From Fidelibacterota bacterium (GTDB taxonomy: Bacteria > Fidelibacterota > Fidelibacteria > Fidelibacterales > Fidelibacteraceae), in the NCBI GenBank assembly GCA_030620575.1, contig JAUXEL010000049.1, positions 1 to 10,652 on the forward strand: DNA of 10,652 nucleotides. Direction: 5' to 3'. The stretch's first letter is position 1. Every line of letters begins with the position of its first letter. Positions 1 to 5,126 of this stretch are shown here, piece by piece. Position numbers and translations under genes: made by a program. The notes below the pieces were generated by a model. The model saw only the letters and a program-made list of their open reading frames with translations. It was not told the DNA's origin and searched no databases.

Positions 1-14
1 AGACGGCTCTATAG

Positions 15-848
15 CAGATTAAAAACATTAAAAATTATGAGGATAAAGCCCTTAGTAATGAGCAACCCGAATTAGATATTTTTCCGATCGGCTATAAAAA
101 ATACCTGAAAGCTTTTGGCATAGTTATGAAGAATATCCTGGCAGGAAATACGTATTTAATAAACCTTACATTTCCCACAGGGATTAAAACTGATTCTTCT
201 TTGTTGGAACTTTTTTATCATGCCAAAGCATCATATAAATTATATTTCAAAGACCGCTTTATTATATTCTCGCCGGAATGTTTTGTTAAAACACAAGATG
301 ATCATATCTTTTCTTATCCCATGAAAGGAACCATTGATGCCGATCTGCCTGACGCGGCAAAACAGATCCTGGAAAATAAAAAAGAGGAATGGGAGCATAA
401 CACGATTATAGATCTAATAAGAAATGACCTCGCCATAGTTTCAAAAAATATTACTGTTACAAAAACCAGATTTATTACAGAGATCCATACAAACAGGAAA
501 AACTTACTACAGGTCAGTTCCGAAATTCGAGGAGAACTTCCAATAAACTGGCAAGATAATATCGGTGAAATTTTGGCTAAACTTCTGCCGGCAGGCTCAA
601 TAAGCGGAGCACCAAAACAAAAAACAGTAGAAATAATTAAACAAGCCGAAAAGATCGATAGAGAATATTTCACCGGGATTTTTGGTGTTTTTGACGGAAA
701 AAATATTGACAGCGCGGTGAATATCCGTTTTATAAAGAAAACGCCAAAAGGTTTGCAATTCCGCAGTGGGGGAGGTATTACCTCAAACAGTGATCCGATT
801 AATGAATATAACGAAATGAAAGATAAAGTATATGTTCCCATTAGTTGA
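15..848 (+). CDS. pabB: Aminodeoxychorismate synthase component I, 3' part (5' end disrupted)
   Basis: Chorismate-binding enzyme that makes 4-amino-4-deoxychorismate in p-aminobenzoate/folate synthesis; cytoplasmic. Numbering from the first ATG (126): the PabB-type motif PMKGTI is at 65-70, with Lys67 at the position that separates PabB from anthranilate synthase. It is followed by EHNTIIDLIRNDL, then PAGSISGAPKQKT, the ITGIFGVFDG-like segment and the GGGIT...E end block. Family similarity begins before the ATG: in-frame codons at about 93-125 encode PIGYKKYLKAFGIVM, which fits the conserved start of the chorismate-binding domain. No SD precedes ATG 126 and no ATG, GTG or TTG lies between the in-frame TAG (12-14) and 126, so 126 is probably not the real start. 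The N-terminal third is probably in another frame or outside the window. The identification is sure; gene integrity is not. The stop overlaps pabC. Confidence 0.85.
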   Translation, partial: QIKNIKNYEDKALSNEQPELDIFPIGYKKYLKAFGIVMKNILAGNTYLINLTFPTGIKTDSSLLELFYHAKASYKLYFKDRFIIFSPECFVKTQDDHIFSYPMKGTIDADLPDAAKQILENKKEEWEHNTIIDLIRNDLAIVSKNITVTKTRFITEIHTNRKNLLQVSSEIRGELPINWQDNIGEILAKLLPAGSISGAPKQKTVEIIKQAEKIDREYFTGIFGVFDGKNIDSAVNIRFIKKTPKGLQFRSGGGITSNSDPINEYNEMKDKVYVPIS

Positions 849-1437
849 GACAATAAAGGTTTTAGACGGGAAAATTTACAATTTACTGTACCACCAAAGG
901 CGCTTAGAATACGTATTTAAAATATATTTTAAGAAACCCCCATTTTATTTATTACAAGATGTTATTACTATTCCCGAAGAATTTTCCCAAGGCTTGGTTA
1001 AACTTCGTTTTTTATACAACCGGGATAATCACAAACTTGAATTTTCCTATTATAAACCGCGCAAGATCAACACATTGAAAATGATTGAAAATAACAAAAT
1101 TTGCTATTCGTTAAAGTTTACAGAACGTTCTCATATAAATAGTTTATTGAAACAAAAAGGCGATTGCAATGATATTTTAATTGTAAAAAACGGATTTATC
1201 ACCGATACATCAATCGCCAATATCATTTTTTATAAGGACAATGAATGGCTAACACCTGCAACACCGCTATTGAAAGGAACGTGCAGAGATAGGTTACTGA
1301 AAGAAGGAAAGATCAAAGAAGAGATCATAAAAATAAATGACCTGCATAAATTCAAGGGTTTTTGTCTGATAAACGCAATGATGTGCGGAGATCTATTGCC
1401 AATTTCTATTGAAAATATAAAGAAGCAAAGAAGCTAA
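832..1437 (+). CDS. pabC: Aminodeoxychorismate lyase (class IV PLP aminotransferase fold)
   Basis: Splits aminodeoxychorismate into p-aminobenzoate and pyruvate with PLP; cytoplasmic, folate pathway. The 201-aa protein is a short class-IV form. The segment YSLKFTERS (92-100) holds the likely PLP-binding Lys95. DILIVKNGFITDTSIANIIF (114-133) and TPATPLLKGTCRDRLL (141-156) are the cofactor and substrate-wall motifs typical of the short PabC family, and LINAM (179-183) is near the end. The start ATG lies inside the last 17 bp of pabB, so translational coupling is likely and the PabB substrate would be handed to PabC. A branched-chain aminotransferase is an alternative for the fold, but the length and the pabB neighbour favour PabC. 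The last five residues (KKQRS) and the stop codon are encoded by an octanucleotide tandem repeat, which suggests that the natural C-terminus was modified by the array. Confidence 0.88.
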   Translation: MFPLVETIKVLDGKIYNLLYHQRRLEYVFKIYFKKPPFYLLQDVITIPEEFSQGLVKLRFLYNRDNHKLEFSYYKPRKINTLKMIENNKICYSLKFTERSHINSLLKQKGDCNDILIVKNGFITDTSIANIIFYKDNEWLTPATPLLKGTCRDRLLKEGKIKEEIIKINDLHKFKGFCLINAMMCGDLLPISIENIKKQRS

Positions 1438-1478
1438 GAAGCTAAGAAGCCCCAGGAAGCTAGGAAACAGGGAAGCAG
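1420..1478 (+). repeat. Octanucleotide tandem array over the pabC stop codon
   Basis: Four 8-bp units AAGAAGC(A/T/C) run from 1420 to 1451. After a 3-nt break come three related units, GGAAGCTA, GGAAACAG and GGAAGCAG (1455-1478). The pabC stop TAA (1435-1437) spans a unit junction. A related array in the opposite orientation is at 9556-9578. Confidence 0.8.
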
Positions 1479-1484
1479 AGAATC

Positions 1485-1526
1485 GTAAGTTGTGAACCGC
1501 CTGCCCGGCGCCCCGACATTTCGGGG
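1485..1526 (+). repeat. Heptad remnant and GC-rich hairpin (copy R1)
   Basis: GTAAGTT-GTGAACC (1485-1498) has a 7-bp period and resembles the GTGAAYC heptads seen elsewhere in the window. It is followed by GCCTGCCCGG (also before the copy at 9121) and a hairpin: CCCCGA (1511-1516), loop CATT, TCGGGG (1521-1526). No T-tract follows, so it is not a classical terminator, although it lies between convergent pabC and hipT. Confidence 0.6.
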
Positions 1527-1598
1527 GAGCAATGCGAGAGCGTAGAGGGGTAAACTGTGCTTGCTTGTCGGGCGTAATCGGTACGAAACCTGATCCGG

Positions 1599-1640
1599 CC
1601 CCGCCCCGATGCTTTGGGGTCGGGGAAGACGGAAGCATTT
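1599..1640 (+). repeat. GC-rich palindromic repeat (copy R2)
   Basis: Arms CCCCG-CCCC (1599-1607) and GGGG-T-CGGGG (1616-1625) enclose the 8-nt loop GATGCTTT. The following AGACGGAAGC matches the tail of the copy at 9293-9333, which places both in one dispersed family. The region 1438-1662 holds only repeats and no gene. Confidence 0.75.
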
Positions 1641-1662
1641 ACACGAAGTTTGGCCTAAACTC

Positions 1663-2667
1663 CTAAACAACATTCAGGTAGTTTCTTTTTCTGTTATAAC
1701 TAAGTAAATACTCTTTTTTTATGGGAGTATCCAAAAATGAATGATCAATTAATTCTTCGACTTTACTTTGTCTGGCAAGAAAGGGATTTAAAATTTTTCT
1801 AATCCTGTTTTGCTTTATAGCAATTCGTCCGGCAAATTTACTAAAGTCAGCCAAACCGGGATGACCTGTTTTACGCCATACGGAAGACTTATAATCATCT
1901 TTAAACAAGCTCTTACTAAGAGCAAAATCACTATCATCAACATGGATATGTGTATTGATTAAATCATAGGCGGGACTTAATAAATAATCTCCGGAAAGGG
2001 ATTCCAAGACAGAAAAATTTTTCAAATGAGCATCACCATTTGAAAAGAGGTAATTAAACACAATAATCGAAAATAATTTTTCAACTTCCACAGGATATGC
2101 TGGAATATATTGTTTCATCAAATCAGCAATTTCTTCATAACTGTATTCATATTTAAAATTATTTCCTGAAATTTCCGACGTTTTTCCCGCCAGAGAGGCA
2201 AAATCCTCTTTTCCCCGTTTTGTGTTGTTTTCATTTATATCAAAACGTTTGGTAATATATGCCGGAGCTCCATTTTTGAAAAAAATAAGCGCATTTTCGG
2301 CAGTATCGATTCCATAAACCTGCCGGGCGATCTGCATAGTCAGATGTTCATTAGCCGGAACAAATTTGGCCTTTTTTAGATTCGATGGAACAGGTTTTAA
2401 AATGTATGTTCCCTGTTCTTTTTCTTTGGTAAGACGCAGCCTGTTTTTATCCATCAACAAAGATATTTTTTCCTGAACACCGGAAATGGATATTCTTTTT
2501 CTGTTTTCGATAAATTCCTTGATATTTTCTTCACTTTCCGGTGAAGAATAGGGTAGAATATGACTTACCTTTCTCCCGTTGAAAACTCTTTTAAGACAGG
2601 CGGGGCTGTAAGTATTAAATCCCTTAGACAAAGTTCCGGGGCAGTATTTAATATCCCGGATATTCAT
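1663..2667 (-). CDS. hipT: HipT-type Ser/Thr kinase toxin of a HipBST system
   Basis: A HipA-fold protein kinase lacking the N-terminal subdomain, 334 aa, about the size of E. coli O127 HipT. Visible features: RISISGVQEKISLL (58-71), with the S60-I61-S62 pair matching the double autophosphorylation SxS site of HipT; YILKP with ATP-contacting Lys91; ANEH with Glu107; TKRFD (139-143); the catalytic loop SNGDAHLKN (209-217) with Asp212 and Asn217; and SPAYDLINT with metal-binding Asp235. All kinase residues appear intact. HipA and HipT toxins phosphorylate an aminoacyl-tRNA synthetase (GltX for HipA, TrpS for O127 HipT) and stop translation; the target here cannot be read from the sequence. The ATG overlaps the hipS stop as ATGA, so the two are translationally coupled. 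Third gene of the operon; the stop faces pabC convergently. Confidence 0.9.
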   Translation of the reverse strand: MNIRDIKYCPGTLSKGFNTYSPACLKRVFNGRKVSHILPYSSPESEENIKEFIENRKRISISGVQEKISLLMDKNRLRLTKEKEQGTYILKPVPSNLKKAKFVPANEHLTMQIARQVYGIDTAENALIFFKNGAPAYITKRFDINENNTKRGKEDFASLAGKTSEISGNNFKYEYSYEEIADLMKQYIPAYPVEVEKLFSIIVFNYLFSNGDAHLKNFSVLESLSGDYLLSPAYDLINTHIHVDDSDFALSKSLFKDDYKSSVWRKTGHPGLADFSKFAGRIAIKQNRIRKILNPFLARQSKVEELIDHSFLDTPIKKEYLLSYNRKRNYLNVV

Positions 2668-3002
2668 TCTGTCTCTTCTTTCACAGGCTGCACGCTAACT
2701 GCTCCTACTGTATCATATTGGGCAATCGCCAGAAGCAGGCCGAAATAGTCATTTTCATCAATTTTCAGTTGTCGGCACTGCAATTCTTTATTAACACCCT
2801 CCGAGAGCATATTGAAAAAAAACGGAAACAGTTGACTGCTTCGGTATTCTTGTCTGATTTTGGGAAGTGTTAAACTTACAGCAGGAAGTTTAGGATCAGA
2901 AAAGTATTTACCCGTATACCTGAAAATAAAGGAATGCCTGTTTTCCCGGATGAGGATTCCCGCTTTTATTCCATTTCGATATACTTCTGCTTTTGTTATC
3001 AT
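2664..3002 (-). CDS. hipS: HipS-type antitoxin (free HipA N-terminal subdomain)
   Basis: This 112-aa protein corresponds to the HipA N-terminal subdomain 1 (Couple_hipA type) encoded as a separate gene. Typical signatures are the beta-rich start (VYRNGIKAGIL), FRYTGKYF (27-34), LPAVSLTLP (39-47), LFPFFFNMLSEG (58-69) and IDENDYFGLLLAIA (81-94). In the characterised E. coli O127 HipBST, HipS is the actual antitoxin and blocks the HipT active site with a conserved Trp. This protein contains no Trp at all; after the SEG motif, where I would expect EGW, it has Val70. It is joined to its neighbours by 4-bp overlaps on both sides (ATGA with hipB upstream and hipT downstream), which fits tightly coupled, stoichiometric synthesis. 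The antitoxin role is inferred from the family and gene order. Confidence 0.87.
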   Translation of the reverse strand: MITKAEVYRNGIKAGILIRENRHSFIFRYTGKYFSDPKLPAVSLTLPKIRQEYRSSQLFPFFFNMLSEGVNKELQCRQLKIDENDYFGLLLAIAQYDTVGAVSVQPVKEETE

Positions 3003-3217
3003 TGATCATTCGGCATTGATTTTATAAGTAATTTTAATTCCATACCAAGAATATCAGCCAGTTTAGCAATCGTGTCAACAGTAGGATTCCCTTTGCCTTT
3101 TTCAATGCTTTTCAGGGTACGCAACCCCACATCCGCCATATCCGCCAGCTCTTCCTGGGTAATTCCCAGTACTTTCCTCCGCTGTTTGATAATTTTTGAT
3201 ATATCTATATGTGCCAT
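2999..3217 (-). CDS. hipB: HipB-type XRE transcriptional regulator
   Basis: A small helix-turn-helix protein (72 aa from this start). The XRE domain covers about residues 5-62: IIKQRRKVLGITQEELADMADV, then RTLKSIEKGKGNPTVDTIAKLADIL, the usual lambda-repressor-like layout of HipB. It probably represses its own operon and adds to neutralisation of HipT. An upstream in-frame ATG at 3250 is rejected as the start because it lies inside a near-consensus promoter (-10 box at 3237-3242), so it would be upstream of the transcript start. The ATG at 3217 has a modest AGG about 6 nt before it. First gene of hipB-hipS-hipT; its stop overlaps the hipS start by 4 bp. Confidence 0.88.
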   Translation of the reverse strand: MAHIDISKIIKQRRKVLGITQEELADMADVGLRTLKSIEKGKGNPTVDTIAKLADILGMELKLLIKSMPNDQ

Positions 3218-3236
3218 ATATTGCCTGTTTTTAAGA

Positions 3237-3265
3237 AATATAACATTCAAAAACTAAAAAGTCAA
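3237..3265 (-). promoter_or_regulatory. hipBST promoter (sigma-70 type)
   Basis: Read on the minus strand: -35 TTGACT (3265-3260), a 17-nt spacer and -10 TATATT (3242-3237), with TG one base before the -10 (extended -10). Transcription would start near 3230, about 13 nt before the hipB ATG at 3217. Confidence 0.75.
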
Positions 3266-3270
3266 GAGAT

Positions 3271-3288
3271 AGTGTATTATATTGCACA
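3271..3288. promoter_or_regulatory. Putative HipB operator, proximal copy
   Basis: AGTGTATTATATTGCACA matches the distal copy at 3332-3349 in 15 of 18 positions and has imperfect inverted arms around a 6-nt centre. It ends 5 bp upstream of the hipBST -35 box. Assignment to HipB is inferred from position and repetition. Confidence 0.6.
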
Positions 3289-3302
3289 ATTAACGAATTG
3301 TG
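3285..3302. promoter_or_regulatory. Perfect inverted repeat next to the operator
   Basis: CACAATT (3285-3291), centre AACG, AATTGTG (3296-3302). It overlaps the last 4 bp of the proximal operator-like site. It could be a second protein-binding site; the function is unknown. Confidence 0.4.
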
Positions 3303-3331
3303 ACACATAATCTGGCTTTAAGATAGATAAT

Positions 3332-3349
3332 AGTGTATTATATTACACT
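3332..3349. promoter_or_regulatory. Putative HipB operator, distal copy
   Basis: AGTGTATTATATTACACT: perfect 6-bp arms (AGTGTA/TACACT) around TTATAT. It lies 61 bp from the proximal copy, in the same orientation, close to six helical turns. Such spacing would allow two dimers on one DNA face or a loop; this is inference. Confidence 0.6.
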
Positions 3350-3447
3350 TATATGCGCTTAATTTAGTGGAAAAAACTTGGGGCAAGTTTTTAAAAGAGA
3401 ATTGATAATGGACAATTGAGAATTGAAAATGAAGAAAACAAAAGAAA

Positions 3448-3493
3448 GACCTTCCGGCTGGCATCCGCCTTCTGGCGGATCTGCCGGATGGTC
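3448..3493. repeat. REP-like hairpin
   Basis: The arms GACC-t-TCCGGC-tggc-ATCCGCC (3448-3469) and GGCGGAT-ct-GCCGGA-t-GGTC (3474-3493) pair over 17 bp with small internal bulges and the loop TTCT. No T-tract follows. The form resembles REP or IS200/IS605-end hairpins. Confidence 0.6.
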
Positions 3494-3565
3494 GAAAATA
3501 CGAGAGTAAGGCTATTTAGCCAAAAATTGATCAGTTAATTTGATTTTCATTTCATCTTTTATACC

Positions 3566-3622
3566 GGGGTTAAAACCCCAATATTTGTTTAATGAATTGA
3601 GCCACGGCTTAAAAGCCGTGGC
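3566..3622. repeat. Pair of TTAAAA-centred perfect hairpins
   Basis: First hairpin: GGGGTT-AA-AACCCC (3566-3579). Second: 10-bp arms GCCACGGCTT and AAGCCGTGGC around AA (3601-3622). A third half-arm, CCGTGGC, follows at 3630-3636. The shared centre TTAAAA suggests a related origin. This type of paired palindrome is often linked to REP-associated (Y1/RAYT) transposases; none is encoded here. Confidence 0.55.
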
Positions 3623-3745
3623 TATTCAACCGTGGCAACTCAAAAAACTGTAGCTATTTAATAAACAGCCTCAGTCTGTTCCAAACTTGATTCGGGATAA
3701 TTTAGTTCGAGAGATTGGGGAAGATGAAGAGAATATTTATGAATA

Positions 3746-3789
3746 GCCCCGCCCCGAATGATCGGTACGTAGATGGGTTAATCCTTGTT
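3746..3789 (-). repeat. Degraded copy of the GC-rich repeat (R3, inverted)
   Basis: On the minus strand this stretch begins with the same 15 nt (AACAAGGATTAACCC) as 9280-9294, followed by (A/G)TCTAC and then CCGATcaTTCGGGGcGGGG, parallel to the copy at 9293-9326. It is an imperfect, inverted copy of R6. Confidence 0.65.
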
Positions 3790-3959
3790 CGGCATTTAAA
3801 CGCCACCATATGGATAAAGATATTACATAAAAGCTAAAATATCCTTAATTCCACACAACGGGTAATTATATGTAATAATTTGAACTTCCATTAGTTATCT
3901 GATATTTCAGAACAGCGATCAGCGGTCAGCAAAGAAACAACTTGTCCGGCGTAGTGCTA

Positions 3960-3985
3960 CCTCGCCCCGATGCTTTGGGGCGAGG
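3960..3985. repeat. GC-rich palindromic repeat (R4)
   Basis: Perfect 9-bp arms CCTCGCCCC (3960-3968) and GGGGCGAGG (3977-3985) around GATGCTTT, the same loop as at 1608-1615. It sits 37 bp past the stop of the gene at 4022 (minus strand). It could help end transcription but lacks a T-tract. Confidence 0.7.
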
Positions 3986-4000
3986 CCGGGTAGGCACGAC

Positions 4001-4024
4001 TCACGGTTCACGGTTCACGGTTTA
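4001..4024 (-). repeat. Heptad array at the stop codon of the E2-like gene
   Basis: TCACGGT occurs three times (4001-4021). On the coding (minus) strand it follows directly from the TAA stop (4024-4022) as AACCGTG units. TGA recurs every 7 bp, so all three reading frames are closed. The same heptad type lies at the asnS stop (9071-9093). Confidence 0.8.
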
Positions 4025-4933
4025 CTCTTTACTTTTATCTTTTTTCTTTTTCTTAACCACTATATGCGGATACGGATTTTTCTGATTTTCCGGGAAGGTC
4101 TCCAGTTTTGTGGGATCCTGAATAAAACTATTGAATAACTCGAAAGCATTATTGAAATATACCCCATCTGAGATACGTTCATCTACTGTGACCCGCATAG
4201 GTACCACGGTTTTTACTTTTATTTCACCGGTCTCCTGATCGACTATAGCTTTTTTGATCAAGCCTGCAATCACAAAGAATATCGAGGTATCACCGAATTC
4301 ATAGAGGTGGTGATAGGGGGGTGTTGTAACACCAAAACTGCCCAGGTTCGTGATGTAGGCAGAACCGTGCATGCTGTCAGTCTCTGCCAGTTCTTTTGGC
4401 ATACGGTTATTTTGATCCAGACGAAACATCAAACTGGAAAAAGCTGTTATAAACCAACGTGGGAACTTCATCAGGACTTCAACCGCTTTTTCATCGCTTT
4501 TATCTGATTTACCGGTTTTTGATTCCTTGATCTCAGCACGGGCTTTTTTATGCACTTCAAACAGCCCGTCTCGCGGTCCTAATTTCAATCCAATGGTCCG
4601 TTCCTCAGCATCAAAATTTATGTCACGCTTAGAAACGAAAAAATATACGTGTTCATTGCGTTGATAATAAGTGCGACCGATAATAAAACGGTTTAAACGG
4701 GGACGTTCCAAATATATACGGTGAATAGCAGCAAGATAGAGATCAAAGATCTTGATATGTTCTTCTTTGGGTTTACCCTCATTAAGCTTCTTAAGGTATG
4801 CCAGTGCATTGTCCATTTCTATGTCTATATTCACGTAAACAACCGAATCACAGCGCCGTGGCATAATGTATGGAAAAAACCGATTAATGGCCTTAATGGT
4901 TTTAATCGGGCTTCCGTTGTAACGTTTTCTCAT
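4022..4933 (-). CDS. Stand-alone E2/CAT-fold acyltransferase-like protein, catalytic His replaced
   Basis: A 303-aa protein resembling only the catalytic domain of 2-oxoacid dehydrogenase E2 (chloramphenicol acetyltransferase fold), with no lipoyl or E1/E3-binding domain. Family signs: KIFDLYLAAIHRIYLERPRLNRFI (61-84), AYITNLGSFGV (192-202, the E2 SNLG block), FFVIAGLIKKA (219-229) and the terminal block VDERISDG (250-257). In active enzymes this block reads DHRxxDG, with His as the base; here it is D251-E252-R-I-S-D256-G, so His is replaced by Glu while the Asp is kept. It may therefore be a non-canonical or inactive acyltransferase, or have a binding role. The C-terminus is a Lys-rich tail (KKKKKDKSKE). 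The start is supported by AGGAGG (4942-4947) 8 nt before the ATG. The glgP terminator lies between it and upstream glgP, so it is probably transcribed separately; its own promoter is not obvious. Confidence 0.75.
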   Translation of the reverse strand: MRKRYNGSPIKTIKAINRFFPYIMPRRCDSVVYVNIDIEMDNALAYLKKLNEGKPKEEHIKIFDLYLAAIHRIYLERPRLNRFIIGRTYYQRNEHVYFFVSKRDINFDAEERTIGLKLGPRDGLFEVHKKARAEIKESKTGKSDKSDEKAVEVLMKFPRWFITAFSSLMFRLDQNNRMPKELAETDSMHGSAYITNLGSFGVTTPPYHHLYEFGDTSIFFVIAGLIKKAIVDQETGEIKVKTVVPMRVTVDERISDGVYFNNAFELFNSFIQDPTKLETFPENQKNPYPHIVVKKKKKDKSKE

Positions 4934-4941
4934 GTGTTTTC

Positions 4942-4947
4942 CCTCCT
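4942..4947 (-). promoter_or_regulatory. Strong ribosome binding site of the E2-like gene
   Basis: AGGAGG on the minus strand, 8 nt before the ATG at 4933. It is the best SD match in the window and settles the start. Confidence 0.8.
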
Positions 4948-5010
4948 ACAAGATAACGGACATAGTTTAATAAAGATTTTCCTGATTTAAAATTAAAAAA
5001 TGCATGCATA

Positions 5011-5043
5011 AAAAAAACAGCTCATATTCCTATGAACTGTTTT
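5011..5043 (-). terminator. Intrinsic terminator of glgP
   Basis: Minus strand: AAAACAG, one mismatch and TCAT/ATGA-type pairing (5043-5032 with 5025-5014) around a 6-nt loop, followed by a run of eight T (to 5011). It lies 84 nt past the glgP stop and about 80 nt before the next gene. Confidence 0.75.
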
Positions 5044-5088
5044 ATCTTCTCTTATTCTTAATTTTCTCTTTTCTTTATTCTATCTTCT

Positions 5089-5120
5089 AACTCATAACTC
5101 ATAACTCATAACTCATAACT
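5089..5120 (-). repeat. Heptad array downstream of glgP
   Basis: AACTCAT is repeated 4.6 times (5089-5120), beginning 6 nt after the glgP TAG. On the coding strand each unit has TGA (GTTATGA), so stop codons fall in all three frames. An 11-bp piece of the same sequence, AGTTATGAGTT, is at 7698-7708 on the other side of glgP. Confidence 0.85.
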
Positions 5121-5126
5121 TCTTAT

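Larger units (their letters stand above)
3303..4021. other. Gene-free region filled with hairpin repeats
   Basis: I see no supportable coding sequence between the hipBST control region and the end of the gene at 4022. The stretch contains the distal operator, a REP-like hairpin, two TTAAAA-centred hairpins, a degraded inverted copy and an intact copy of the GC-rich repeat, and a heptad array, all listed separately. It looks like a site where repeats accumulate. Confidence 0.6.

Noticed and set aside
1393..1673. Two open frames of about 80 codons on the minus strand between pabC and hipT
   Set aside because: They consist of translated octad and GC-rich repeats; the codons follow the repeats, not a protein.
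3218..3250. Upstream ATG for hipB at 3250
   Set aside because: It lies within the spacer of a near-consensus promoter and has no SD; the ATG at 3217 begins the HTH alignment.
5001..5010. ATGCATGCAT palindrome before the E2-like gene
   Set aside because: Short, single copy and self-repeating; no support as an operator.
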